From: CAYXZQ01 sp963717515
GTDB lineage: Archaea; Nanobdellota; Nanobdellia; Woesearchaeales; DSVV01
Direction: 5' to 3'
DNA: 64,000 bases
Assembly (NCBI GenBank): GCA_963717515.1
Contig: OY970338.1
Location: 62,001 to 126,000, forward strand
The notes beneath the pieces are model-generated. The model was not told where the DNA came from, searched no databases, and was given only the letters and a program-made list of their open reading frames with translations. The position numbers and the translations under genes are program-made. Shown one piece after another: positions 32,857-41,937 of this stretch (the first letter of the stretch is position 1; every line of letters starts with the position of its first letter).

Positions 32857-35067
32857 TTGAATAGAAAATCCCAGATTACGGTCTTCATAATAATCGGCCT
32901 GCTCATTCTCTTATCGACAGTGCTCATATTCTACATCAGGTCAAAGGCCATGACAAAGGATCTGGTGCCGAAGCTTGACAATGTGCCTGATGACCAGAAA
33001 GAGCTTCAGGGTTTTATCCTTGGTTGTGTCGACCAGACCGCCACTGAGGCATTGGTAAAAATTGGGGAGCACGGAGGATACATCGACCCTGCTGACCCTG
33101 ACTTATCTCTCAGATACTTTAACCAGAATCCCATGCCAACAGAATCTGATGTGGTTTACATGAACCCGGGCTATGAGGTTCCGTACTGGTGGTATCTCAA
33201 ATCTCCGAGCGATTGTACAGACTGCATTGTCTCAGATGAGAACATCCCGACAATCATAGATATCCAGGACCAGGTGAACAGGTACGTGGACACTTATCTG
33301 GGTGATTGCCTGTCAGGTTTTGGAACCTTTGCTGATGAAGGCATAAGTGTCAGGGAGAACGGAAACATAAGCACTAAGACCATCATTGCAGACAGCGATG
33401 TAATAGTATATGTCAATTACCCTATCACAGCTTACATAGGGGGCCAGACAGCATCCATGGAGAACTTTCCAGTCGAAATCAATCTCGATTTCACTGATAT
33501 ATATTCGCTTTCAGTCGCAGTGGCACAGGGTGAAAAAGACAGCCAGTACCTCGAGACAATCCTCATGCATCTGATCAGCTCTTATTCAGCACCCGAACCG
33601 ACTAAGCTTCCGCCGACAGCTGCATTCGAGGAGGGCTTTGGGACTGTTACATGGGCCAGGCCAGCTGTCGAGCAGGAGCTGAGGGACATACTCCAGAGCT
33701 ATATCCCTTTCATACAGGTTAATAATACAAAAGGGTATGAGAAGATAGAGTCAGGCGACCCTTTCCAGGATGCAATGTATAAGGTCTTCACATTGAACAG
33801 CAATGTGTCATATCCAGGCAAGGAAGTGAGCTTTTCCTATCTCAACTGGCCGATACATCTCGACATAACCCCAAGGACCGGAGAGCTTCTCAAGCCCACG
33901 AGCTACAGGACAGAGTACCCGTTCAACATTGCACCTACGACACAGACCAACCATTACGAATTCTTTTATGATGTGGCATTTCCTGTTGTCGTCGAGATAA
34001 GGGATGATGAGGCTCTGTCGAAAAGAGGATACAGCTTTGTCTTTGCATTGGAGGGCAATGTCATCGACAACAAGAATCTGGCTCTCTGGCACATAGGGGA
34101 GGGTACCATCGGTCCCTGGGACTATTCCTCAGTCACTTACTCAATGACAGACAATACCGGAAAGGCCCCGACTCTGACAGAATATGATGAGCAGTCGCAG
34201 AAGTATGTCAACAAGAGCTATAGCCTTCCTAAAAAGAGACTCATGTGCGACGAAAGCCAGAGGCTGAGCGGCAATATCACCATCTTCGTAAGGGACAGGG
34301 ATACGGGTGATGGCATCAGCCGTGCATCAGTAAGCTTCGGCTGCGGAAACTATGGCACATGCACAATAGGGATGACTGATACTGAGGGCAGGTACATCGG
34401 AAGGCTTCCTGTCTGCATCGGTGGGGGATACCTCACATTAGAAAGGGACGGCTATGCACCGGCAGCAGAGAGCAGCCTCTCTATAAGACCTGGCCAGGGC
34501 CAGATATTCAGGGTAAGGATGAAGCCCCTCAAGCAGGTCACTGCATCTGTCAGGCTCCTGAGCATGGAAAGCCTCCAGGGCCCTATCTATGATGTCCAGG
34601 CCATATATGACAAAAAGCATTCATCTGTACCTATGCAGGAAAATGAGGAAGCGATGATGACTATCTCCAAAGTAAAGGATGACCTTTTCGAGCCGGGCTA
34701 TTCCCAGTTTGTCGACATCACAGGGAGCAATTCCCAGAATATAATGCTTTCAGAAGGAAAATACACAATCAGCGGCACTTTCATGGATCTCGATGGATTT
34801 TCGATTCCAGAGCATAATGAGACAATCGGAGGGCAGAAGGTACTGTTACATGAGATGGACATGAAGCCTGCACTGCTCGGAGGGATTGACATAAATGATG
34901 GCAACGGGTACTGGATAATTAGCAGCGATGACGTCAAGAATGAAAATGTTGAACTGTACCTGTTCAGGTCAGAAGTTCCGACGACAAGCGCTGGCATTGA
35001 GCTGGCATCATCATACAGAGATTATTCAGACCGGTACAGGAGCATCGCTGACCCTGATTTCAGCTGA
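32857..35067 (+). CDS. Surface-anchored protein with TTG start
   Basis: A 736-residue protein. The opening, read from TTG 32857, is MNRKSQITVFIIIGLLILLS: basic, then one membrane helix, a type common in DPANN genomes ('QITVFIIIG'). The large outer region includes a short carboxypeptidase-regulatory-like beta domain at about 470-550 ('RDTGDGISRASVSFGCG', 'GYLTLERDGYAPAAE'). No ATG lies nearby in frame and the protein starts naturally at TTG, so I accept it. Its 3' end overlaps the convergent gene at 35060 by eight bases. It is probably the last gene of the envelope block. Confidence 0.68.
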   Translation: MNRKSQITVFIIIGLLILLSTVLIFYIRSKAMTKDLVPKLDNVPDDQKELQGFILGCVDQTATEALVKIGEHGGYIDPADPDLSLRYFNQNPMPTESDVVYMNPGYEVPYWWYLKSPSDCTDCIVSDENIPTIIDIQDQVNRYVDTYLGDCLSGFGTFADEGISVRENGNISTKTIIADSDVIVYVNYPITAYIGGQTASMENFPVEINLDFTDIYSLSVAVAQGEKDSQYLETILMHLISSYSAPEPTKLPPTAAFEEGFGTVTWARPAVEQELRDILQSYIPFIQVNNTKGYEKIESGDPFQDAMYKVFTLNSNVSYPGKEVSFSYLNWPIHLDITPRTGELLKPTSYRTEYPFNIAPTTQTNHYEFFYDVAFPVVVEIRDDEALSKRGYSFVFALEGNVIDNKNLALWHIGEGTIGPWDYSSVTYSMTDNTGKAPTLTEYDEQSQKYVNKSYSLPKKRLMCDESQRLSGNITIFVRDRDTGDGISRASVSFGCGNYGTCTIGMTDTEGRYIGRLPVCIGGGYLTLERDGYAPAAESSLSIRPGQGQIFRVRMKPLKQVTASVRLLSMESLQGPIYDVQAIYDKKHSSVPMQENEEAMMTISKVKDDLFEPGYSQFVDITGSNSQNIMLSEGKYTISGTFMDLDGFSIPEHNETIGGQKVLLHEMDMKPALLGGIDINDGNGYWIISSDDVKNENVELYLFRSEVPTTSAGIELASSYRDYSDRYRSIADPDFS

Positions 35068-36511
35068 CTGCAGTGGCTGTCGTGTTTCCCTGGCTTTTCT
35101 CGATCGCCCTTATGTTCTTGAGCTGCTCGCATGATCTCTTAACATAGACATCGCTTATCTTATCGCATACAGTATAATCTTCCTGGTTGAGGAAATGCAT
35201 ATAGCATATGTTGAGCTTTGATTCGCTCCTGATATCTGCGCAATAGTCGGACTGGCCGTATGCCTGGGATATCATCAGATAGCAGTCATCGCCCATCCTC
35301 TCATCATCTATGATGTTGCATAACCTGAGGGATTCAGGTTCATCACTGTTCCCGATACCTGATACCTTCTCCAGGATCTGCTTGTTGTCAGGCCTTACCG
35401 GAGAATCAGCACAGGCCAGGCATACGCCCCCGCAGTCAGTCTTCACCTCATCCTGGTTAAGTATCCCGTCATTGCAGGTCGGCACTGCCTCAGTCTTGCA
35501 TGGAGGACATACGCCCCCGCAGTCAGTCTTCAGCTCATCCTGGTTGAGTATCCTGTCATTGCAGGTCGGCACTGCCTCAGTCTTGCATGGAGGACATACG
35601 CCCCCGCAGTCAGTCTTCAGCTCATCCTGGTTGAGTATCCTGTCATTGCAGGTCGGCACTGCCTCAGTCTTGCATGGTAGGCACGAACCTCCGCAGTCGG
35701 TCATCTCTTCGTCCTGGTTCAGTATGCCGTCGGTACAGGTCTCCTCTGGGTCAGGCTGAGAAATCCAGAAATTCACTGATGCATTCGCTGTCTGCTTTCC
35801 ATAATGGACAGATCCGTCAAGCCTGTACATTCCGGGCTTTGCATCTGTTGGCATGAAAATCTGCTGTTCTTTTGATATGACTGTCGAGATGCCTATTGTC
35901 TCCTGCTTGGAGTTGAGCATCTCACCTGTATCTGCATCTGTAATCATATAGCTGGCCTGCATGTCATATTTCCTCTCTGAGCCGAGGTTGAAGAAGCTGT
36001 TGGTGAAATAAAGCGTGTCACCCGGCATGACCTCATTCGATCTGAGGCTTATCTCATAGTCGAGAAGCTGCATCGGGCCCCCTGAATTGAGCAGATGGTA
36101 TATACCGAATCCTCCTCCGACAGTGGCAGAGACAATAAGGAAGAGCAGGACAAATGTCCTGGTTGAGATGTCAATCACATGCCTGATATGCGGTTCCTGC
36201 CTGTTAGCTGACCTGACAGCCTCATCTATATCTTCCTGGCCATAATTGTACTGCCTCAGGTAGCCTGTGATAGAGGCAGTGTCATATCCTTTCGAGATGT
36301 AATACCTGATGTAATTTACAAGCCTTGGGTCCGGCAGCCTCTTCTTATGGAATATCCTGGATAGCAATGGCTTACTCTCAAGGCTCTCAATAGCTGCGAG
36401 GACCTGCTGACCACTATAGCCGTATCTCACCAGATACTGTGTCACCTGCTCTTTTGTGAACCCCTTTTTAAGCTGCTCGTCAATGTACTGTGCAAGACTG
36501 AATCCACCCAT
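35060..36511 (-). CDS. Membrane protein with tandem Cys-rich 29-residue repeats
   Basis: A 483-residue protein. Residues 5-40 and 62-100 are two similar helical modules ('YIDEQLKKGFTKEQVTQYL', 'YIRYYISKGYDTASITGYL'). A membrane helix follows at about 112-135, then an outer beta domain. From about 255, four 29-residue units carry the pattern 'C.D.ILNQDE..TDCGG.C..C', each with four Cys. The repeats probably form disulfide-linked stalk modules; two central units are nearly identical in DNA. The C-terminal 90 residues hold paired Cys. It faces the 28332-35067 block tail to tail. Confidence 0.68.
   Translation of the reverse strand: MGGFSLAQYIDEQLKKGFTKEQVTQYLVRYGYSGQQVLAAIESLESKPLLSRIFHKKRLPDPRLVNYIRYYISKGYDTASITGYLRQYNYGQEDIDEAVRSANRQEPHIRHVIDISTRTFVLLFLIVSATVGGGFGIYHLLNSGGPMQLLDYEISLRSNEVMPGDTLYFTNSFFNLGSERKYDMQASYMITDADTGEMLNSKQETIGISTVISKEQQIFMPTDAKPGMYRLDGSVHYGKQTANASVNFWISQPDPEETCTDGILNQDEEMTDCGGSCLPCKTEAVPTCNDRILNQDELKTDCGGVCPPCKTEAVPTCNDRILNQDELKTDCGGVCPPCKTEAVPTCNDGILNQDEVKTDCGGVCLACADSPVRPDNKQILEKVSGIGNSDEPESLRLCNIIDDERMGDDCYLMISQAYGQSDYCADIRSESKLNICYMHFLNQEDYTVCDKISDVYVKRSCEQLKNIRAIEKSQGNTTATAVS
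35405..35755. repeat. 87-bp tandem repeat inside the Cys-rich gene
   Basis: Four units with an 87-bp period; 'acgcccccgc' recurs at 35424, 35511 and 35598, and 'ccgcagtc' continues the period at 35691. The two middle units are almost identical at the DNA level and the outer ones have drifted. The period equals 29 codons, so the repeats expand and contract in frame. Confidence 0.85.
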
Positions 36512-36564
36512 CGTTCATCAATTGGCTGTCGGGTTTTATAAATATTGCTGTTGAGAAAGGGCAA

Positions 36565-36575
36565 GCTTTAAATAT
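36565..36575 (+). promoter_or_regulatory. TATA box of the eS1 gene
   Basis: 'ctttaaatata' preceded by 'gcaag' predicts transcription from about 36595, leaving a leader of nearly 60 nt that includes a 13-codon frame at 36593-36634. Confidence 0.45.
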
Positions 36576-36652
36576 AGCCTGCTAGTTATGTCATGAAATC
36601 ACGCATATTTTTAATATCAGGTGACAGGGAATAGAATTGACAAGGAATAAGA

Positions 36653-37273
36653 ATGGCAAAACCGAGAAAAAAGCAGAAAGATTCAGCAAAGGTCAGGAAG
36701 AAGAGATGGTATCCTGTCCTTGCGCCAGGCATATTCAATAACCAGCAGCTCGGAGAGACGACAACATACGAACCTTCAAAGGCCGTAGGGAAGATCCTCA
36801 GGGCAAACCTGATGACGCTCACAGGCGAGGTCAGGAACCAGAATGTCAACATCAGGTTCAGGGTCAATGATATCAAGGATGGAAAGGCAGGCACAGAGAT
36901 TATAGGATACATTCTATCACCATCCTTTATTAAGAGGGTCGTCAGGAGAAGGCACTCAAGGATAGATGCTACAGAAAAGTTCGAGACAAAGGACAAGAAA
37001 CAGGTCAGGCTTAAGCTTCTGATGATTACAAAGAACATCGTCACCAGATCTGAGATGACCGCCCTTCGCAGGAACATGGTTGCGGACCTCAAAAAAATTT
37101 CAGGGGCGACTGATTATAATGAATTTGTCAGGATGATAATCTTCTACAAACTCCAGCTTGACCTGCGTAAGAAGCTGTCCAAGATATATCCGCTTAAGAC
37201 ATTGGAAGTCAAGAACATGGACGAGCTTTACACCAGGAACATGGGTGACATTGATGCCAAAGCCACTAATTGA
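36653..37273 (+). CDS. rps3ae: Small subunit ribosomal protein eS1 (S3Ae)
   Basis: A 206-residue eS1, found in archaea and eukaryotes at the mRNA exit of the small subunit. Typical features are the basic N-terminus and 'KKRWYPVLAPGIFNNQQLGET', and 'RKKLSKIYPLKTLEVKNM' near the end. Length is usual. The ferredoxin gene starts within its last 20 bases in another frame, so translation of the two is coupled. Confidence 0.95.
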   Translation: MAKPRKKQKDSAKVRKKRWYPVLAPGIFNNQQLGETTTYEPSKAVGKILRANLMTLTGEVRNQNVNIRFRVNDIKDGKAGTEIIGYILSPSFIKRVVRRRHSRIDATEKFETKDKKQVRLKLLMITKNIVTRSEMTALRRNMVADLKKISGATDYNEFVRMIIFYKLQLDLRKKLSKIYPLKTLEVKNMDELYTRNMGDIDAKATN

Positions 37274-37436
37274 TTCCAAAAAATGCAACCTTTGCGGAAC
37301 ATGTGTCGAGATCTGCCCGATGAGCGTATTCAAGAAAGATGATGACAAGATAATTGTCGCTGCCCCTAACGACTGCATAGGCTGCAGGGCATGCGAGGCC
37401 CAGTGCGCCCAACAGGCTATTGTTGTTGAAGAGTGA
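37254..37436 (+). CDS. Ferredoxin with two [4Fe-4S] motifs
   Basis: A 60-residue ferredoxin-like protein starting MPKPLIDSKKCNLCG. It has two CxxCxxCxxxCP-type clusters: CNLCGTCVEICP (about 11-22) and CIGCRACEAQCA (about 42-53). It carries electrons at low potential. ATG 37254 lies inside the end of the eS1 gene, and no other start fits the protein's natural length. Confidence 0.9.
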   Translation: MPKPLIDSKKCNLCGTCVEICPMSVFKKDDDKIIVAAPNDCIGCRACEAQCAQQAIVVEE

Positions 37437-37496
37437 TATTTTACATCTGGAACTGATTCTTAAATTTTATAAATTCCCGGTTTCACCTATACAAAA

Positions 37497-38111
37497 ATGA
37501 GAAAGATATTGGCCAGAGGTGCAGAGGCTGTCATCACCAGGGACCGGGACATGGTAGTCAAGGAGAGGGTCGTAAAAAATTACAGGCTGAGAGAGATTGA
37601 CGAGCGCCTGAAAAAACAGAGGACAAGGCGTGAAGGCAAGATCATGAAGACGCTGCCTGTGCCGGGCCCGAGAGTCATCAATGTCGACGATAAGAACATG
37701 TCTATAAAGATGGAGTTTCTGGACGGCCCAAAGCTTTCTGATGTGCTGGAAGAGAATGATTACCGGGCCCTCTCCCTCGAGATTGGAAAAAAGATAAGGA
37801 TGCTTCATGAAAAAGGCATAATCCACGGGGACCTGACAACCTCAAACATGCTGCTTCTTGACGAGATATACTTCATAGATTTTGGGCTGTCATTCCAGTC
37901 AGAAAAGACCGAGGACAAGGCTGTGGACCTTCATCTCCTCAGGCAGGCGCTTGAGAGCAGACACCATGAAATCTGGGAAGAATGCTTTCCCTATGTCATG
38001 AGAGGTTATGATGACAGTGTTGTGCTCAGGCATCTTGAAAAAGTCGAGGCCAGGGGCAGGAACAAGACAAAGTCGTCACAAAAAAGCAAAGCAGATACAA
38101 AATTTCTTTAA
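37497..38111 (+). CDS. bud32: KEOPS kinase Bud32
   Basis: A 204-residue minimal protein kinase/ATPase of the KEOPS complex, which makes N6-threonylcarbamoyladenosine (t6A) in tRNA. The N-terminal lobe 'LARGAEAVITRDRDMVVKERV' supplies the Lys; the catalytic loop is 'IIHGDLTTSNMLL' (about 109-121) and the metal motif is 'IDFGLS'. The Lys-rich C-terminal tail is longer than usual. Kae1 is not next to it here, unlike in many archaea where the two are fused. Confidence 0.93.
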   Translation: MRKILARGAEAVITRDRDMVVKERVVKNYRLREIDERLKKQRTRREGKIMKTLPVPGPRVINVDDKNMSIKMEFLDGPKLSDVLEENDYRALSLEIGKKIRMLHEKGIIHGDLTTSNMLLLDEIYFIDFGLSFQSEKTEDKAVDLHLLRQALESRHHEIWEECFPYVMRGYDDSVVLRHLEKVEARGRNKTKSSQKSKADTKFL

Positions 38112-38150
38112 GCATAAAATATTTAAGTAACGAGTATCTCCATGCTTCTC

Positions 38151-38789
38151 ATGGACAACCTCAATCTTCTTCTCGAGATATCGGAAAAGGCAGGACTTTT
38201 TGGAAGCAGCATCATCACGACTTCTGGGCTTTCGAAGAAGTTTGGGGTATCCCAACAGGGAATATCAAATGCCCTAATCAGGCTTGAGAGACAGGGCATG
38301 ATTACAAGGGTCCCGTCAAATTCAGGAATCACAGTCGCACTTTCCGGCAAGGGCAGAAAGCTGCTCGAAACATTCAGCATGAGGCTCACTGAAGTCCTGA
38401 AGAAGAAGGTGTCTGTAACAGGTAAGGTTGTCGCCGGTGTCGGCCAGGGGAAATACTATACAGAGGTGCCTGGGTTCAAGCGCCAGTTCAAAAAGAAGCT
38501 CAGGATTGACACATATCCCGGCACCCTGAACCTGAAGGTCAGGCCTGTAGACAAGAAGGCATTCCTCCATGGGAGAAAAGCGATAGTCATTGATGGCTTC
38601 AAGACTGAAAAAAGGGAATTCGGCTGGATAAGATGCTATCCTGTTTTCGTGGACAGCATCCGTTGTGCAGTCACTGTCCCGGAAAGGACCTTGCACAAGG
38701 ATGACATTATCGAGCTGATATCCGGTTTGAACCTCAGGCAAAAGCTTGGACTCCGCGATGGCTCAAAGGTGGTCATAGAATGGTCATGA
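38151..38789 (+). CDS. ribK: CTP-dependent riboflavin kinase with N-terminal HTH
   Basis: A 212-residue enzyme that uses CTP to make FMN from riboflavin. The N-terminal 85 residues form a winged helix ('SKKFGVSQQGISNALIRLER'), and the DUF120 catalytic barrel follows ('GKVVAGVGQGKYYTEVPGF', 'YPGTLNLKV'). Fusion of the two is common in archaea, where the HTH may repress riboflavin genes. A TATA-like site near 38115-38125 favours ATG 38151 over the ATG nine bases upstream. It overlaps the EamA transporter gene by 10 bases. Confidence 0.92.
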   Translation: MDNLNLLLEISEKAGLFGSSIITTSGLSKKFGVSQQGISNALIRLERQGMITRVPSNSGITVALSGKGRKLLETFSMRLTEVLKKKVSVTGKVVAGVGQGKYYTEVPGFKRQFKKKLRIDTYPGTLNLKVRPVDKKAFLHGRKAIVIDGFKTEKREFGWIRCYPVFVDSIRCAVTVPERTLHKDDIIELISGLNLRQKLGLRDGSKVVIEWS

Positions 38790-39751
38790 AAAATAAGAAC
38801 ACAGGATATACACTGATAGGGGCATTGCTCGTGATGCTCGCAGCATCATTCTGGGGGATGGACGGGGTGGTTCTCAGGCCGCATCTCTACAACCTAGATG
38901 TCCCCATAGTGGTCTTTCTCGAGCATTTCTTGGCATTCATCTTCATGGCAGGATTCTTGATATATGAGATAAAGGAGCTCAAGAAGCTTGACGGCAAGGA
39001 CTGGCTCTCATTCTTCTGGATAGCTCTTTTCGGAGGGGCCATCGGTACAATGGCGATAACTCAGGCGTTGTTCTATGTAAATTTCGAAAACCTGTCAGCG
39101 ATTATAATCCTCCAGAAGCTCCAGCCTCTGTTTGCGATAGTCCTTGCAGTCCTTATCCTCAAGGAGAGGCCGGGGAAGATGTTCTATGCATGGGCAGCAT
39201 TGGCTCTCATAGGTAGCTATCTAATTACATTCGGGTTCCAGAATCCTGTGCTAGCAGGAAACAAGCTCCTTGTCGCATCCTTCCTCTCACTCCTTGCAGC
39301 ATTCTCATGGGGCTCAGCAACTGTGTTCGGAAAGAGGGTCATGAACAAGGTCAATTACAGGGTAGCGACCTACATCAGGTTCGGGCTGACCTGTGTTGTG
39401 ATGCTCGCCATAATCTCAATACTATCAGCAGTAACCTGGAAGGACAGGTTTCTCGGATTCGGTGCAGTGAACCTTGGCGACCTGAAGATCCTGCTGATAA
39501 TAGTTTTCACATCAGGTGGGCTTGCAACATTCATCTATTACTACGGGCTCAAGAGAATCAAGGCATCGATGTCGACGATATATGAGCTGGCATTTCCTGT
39601 CACAGCTATCATACTAGATTATTTCATAAACGGCAATGTCATGTCACCAGGGCAGTTCCTAGGCGCAGGTTTGGTGGTATTCTCGATGATAATGATAACC
39701 AGGCCTGGCAGCGATCCTGTTGATGCCGGCAGTCCTGTGCCGGATAAATGA
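38780..39751 (+). CDS. EamA/DMT family transporter
   Basis: A 323-residue permease with ten predicted membrane helices in two EamA repeats of five ('ALLVMLAASFWGMDGVVLRP' begins the first, 'LLAAFSWGSATVFGKRVM' the second). The family exports metabolites or takes up amino acids, sugars or vitamins. Overlap with ribK suggests co-regulation and possibly flavin or precursor transport, which is inference. The tail 'GSDPVDAGSPVPDK' is polar. Confidence 0.85.
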   Translation: MVMKNKNTGYTLIGALLVMLAASFWGMDGVVLRPHLYNLDVPIVVFLEHFLAFIFMAGFLIYEIKELKKLDGKDWLSFFWIALFGGAIGTMAITQALFYVNFENLSAIIILQKLQPLFAIVLAVLILKERPGKMFYAWAALALIGSYLITFGFQNPVLAGNKLLVASFLSLLAAFSWGSATVFGKRVMNKVNYRVATYIRFGLTCVVMLAIISILSAVTWKDRFLGFGAVNLGDLKILLIIVFTSGGLATFIYYYGLKRIKASMSTIYELAFPVTAIILDYFINGNVMSPGQFLGAGLVVFSMIMITRPGSDPVDAGSPVPDK

Positions 39752-39788
39752 TAAAGAATTAAATACCCGGCTGATTTCCTGATAGCCG

Positions 39789-40934
39789 ATGAGTGACAGG
39801 AATCTTATCATCGTAGGCGTTGACCCCGGCACGACATTAGGATATGCTGTGCTTGACCTTGAGGGCAATGTCATAGAGACGAACTCCTCAAAACTCTTAG
39901 ACCTCAACAGCCTCATCAGGGTCATCTCGGAGATAGGACTGCCTGTTCTGGTTTCCACAGACAAGAAGGCAGTGCCTGGATTTATAAGAAAACTTTCCAG
40001 CAAGCTCGGCGCAAGGGTTATAAGCCCTGCAGAGGACATGCCAGTTACCGAGAAAAAGGGGCTTGCTGAGGGATTCAAGATAAGGAATGATCATGAACGC
40101 GATGCACTTGCATCGGCTTTGTTTGCTTACAGGCAGGCAAGACCGCTCCTGGAGAAGATTGACAGGTATGTCGAAAGGAACCAGAGACAGGCGGTATCCT
40201 ACAGGCTGAAACGGATGATGCTTCTCCAGGGAAGCTCGATATCCATACAGTCAGCAGTGAGGCTGTTAGAATCCCCGGACAGACAGCAAAAAGCTGTTGT
40301 GAAAAAGATCCTCCAGAGGAGGGATTTTGAAAAGGATTACCTTAATCTTCTCCAAAAGCACAATGCACTGAAAAAAGAGAATGCCCTGCTGAGGTCCCAG
40401 AGAGATACCCTGATGGAGAAGGCCGGCCAAAAGACAATCATAAGGTCCTATGGCCGTGATGCCAGCGAAGCCCTGAGATTCAAGGACAGGAAGATAACAA
40501 CCCTTGCAAATGACAACAGGAGGCAAAAGAAAGAGATGGCAGTGCTTTTGAAGAAGACAAAAGAGCTGCATAAGATGATATTCAGCATGGATAATTATCA
40601 GGTCATAAGGATTGTGGGAAACCTGGGCAGGGATTTTGAGATCAAAGACAGGGAAATGCCGTTCAGGAAAGGCGACATCATAATGGTCAGGGACCCTACA
40701 GTCGCAAGCATGAGGAATGTCGTAAGGCTTAGAGGTCTTGTTGATGTGGTCATATCTGAAAAGAAAGCAAAAAACATCTCTGATTTCATCGTGATAAGCC
40801 CGAAAGGTCTCAAAATCATCTACATGGACGGATACGGGCTTGCAGAAAAGAGGGAGCTTGGCAGGGTGCTTGACAAGAAGAGGCTGTTTGAGCATATTAT
40901 CAATGAGTACAGGAACCGTGACAGGAAATCCTGA
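39789..40934 (+). CDS. DUF460 RNase H-like protein
   Basis: A 381-residue archaeal DUF460 protein. The N-terminal 115 residues are an RNase H-fold domain ('IIVGVDPGTTLGYAVLDLEG', with Asp in the first strand, and 'IRNDHERDALASALFAYR' with a DxxDA-like acid pair), as in RuvC/YqgF-like nucleases. The middle (about 160-270) is a coiled coil. The C-terminal domain ends 'AEKRELGRVLDKKRLFEHII'. The role is unknown; nuclease activity is predicted. Confidence 0.8.
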   Translation: MSDRNLIIVGVDPGTTLGYAVLDLEGNVIETNSSKLLDLNSLIRVISEIGLPVLVSTDKKAVPGFIRKLSSKLGARVISPAEDMPVTEKKGLAEGFKIRNDHERDALASALFAYRQARPLLEKIDRYVERNQRQAVSYRLKRMMLLQGSSISIQSAVRLLESPDRQQKAVVKKILQRRDFEKDYLNLLQKHNALKKENALLRSQRDTLMEKAGQKTIIRSYGRDASEALRFKDRKITTLANDNRRQKKEMAVLLKKTKELHKMIFSMDNYQVIRIVGNLGRDFEIKDREMPFRKGDIIMVRDPTVASMRNVVRLRGLVDVVISEKKAKNISDFIVISPKGLKIIYMDGYGLAEKRELGRVLDKKRLFEHIINEYRNRDRKS

Positions 40935-40942
40935 GCGACTGC

Positions 40943-41839
40943 TTAATGATTATTGCTTACCATGTAGAGTTTTCCCTCTATCTCGACAACCCTTAGTCTG
41001 TCCCTGTTTACCAGTCTTTCATTCTGCACCTTTGTAGGCTGGTAGGAATCTGGGTGAAGCACCTCAAGATGTGGCTTTGTCCTTGAGACCACTGCCTCTC
41101 TTATGCTAGATTTCTGGATTATCTTCTCAGGGTTTGCATACGGCTGTTTCAGGCTCTTCCCTGTCACTAGGTCAGAGCCTGTGATTGCCTTGGCCTTGAC
41201 AGCCTTCACCAGGAGGTATCTTTTGCCTGCCATGATTATGTCTCCTGCTGAGAAATCCGGCAGCCGGACTAAGACAGTGACCCTGAAGACCTCTTTTCCT
41301 GTCTCATGACTCCTGGTGAAAAGCTTCCTGCTTGATTTGAGCTCCCCGCCATAGTTCTCATTGAGCCATTTCCCAAGCGATGCCATGAACCTGTTCGAGC
41401 TGAGATAAAGGTCGATGCCGTCCTTGGACTCCACAGTCTTTGCTACAAATACATTCTTCCTTGCATCAATCCTTGAGAGTGCGCTATCCAGGATGTTTTC
41501 AAAATCCGCATTCTTCCTGTTCCTCAGCTGAAGGATGCCTTCATAATAGCCTGACTTTGCTCTTGAGCATTCCCTGCAATGACTGTAGCTGATTTTCAGA
41601 TGGACTGACTCTCTGCGTTTCCTGTCCCTGAATCCAAGCTCCAGCCTGACTTCTTTTTCTCCTGATCGGATGAGGCTTTCTGCCTCCCCCATATTGCGGA
41701 CAGTGAATTCCCTGTACCCTCTGGACAAAAGGATGTCTGAAATCGCAGATTGCATGGATTTCTCATGAAGCCACCTGTTGCCTGAGAATATCGCCCCGCA
41801 GCTCTTGCAGAAGGTCAGGATTGATTTTTCCATGCACAT
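40943..41839 (-). CDS. NMD3-like ribosome maturation protein
   Basis: A 298-residue protein similar to the N-terminal part of NMD3. It has a zinc-binding opening ('CKSCGAIF') and a second pair ('CREC') near residue 105. It also has 'GYYEGILQLRN' and a central domain with 'GIDLYLSSNRFMASLGKWL', matching the NMD3/eIF5A-like fold. In eukaryotes NMD3 adapts the 60S subunit for export; in archaea a late large-subunit assembly role is expected. ATG 41839 is preferred over an upstream TTG (41848). Tail to tail with the DUF460 gene. Confidence 0.82.
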   Translation of the reverse strand: MCMEKSILTFCKSCGAIFSGNRWLHEKSMQSAISDILLSRGYREFTVRNMGEAESLIRSGEKEVRLELGFRDRKRRESVHLKISYSHCRECSRAKSGYYEGILQLRNRKNADFENILDSALSRIDARKNVFVAKTVESKDGIDLYLSSNRFMASLGKWLNENYGGELKSSRKLFTRSHETGKEVFRVTVLVRLPDFSAGDIIMAGKRYLLVKAVKAKAITGSDLVTGKSLKQPYANPEKIIQKSSIREAVVSRTKPHLEVLHPDSYQPTKVQNERLVNRDRLRVVEIEGKLYMVSNNH

Positions 41840-41937
41840 GGATAACAATGCCTGATTTTTAAAGGTATTGGAATATTGGCGGATTGATGAAAAAATTTAA
41901 ATACTATTTATCAGGCTGAAATAATAGAGGTGAAACA

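Noticed and set aside
35405..35755. CRISPR-like array (regularly spaced repeats)
   Set aside because: The period is 87 bp with no unique spacers; the whole unit repeats and encodes a 29-residue protein module in frame.
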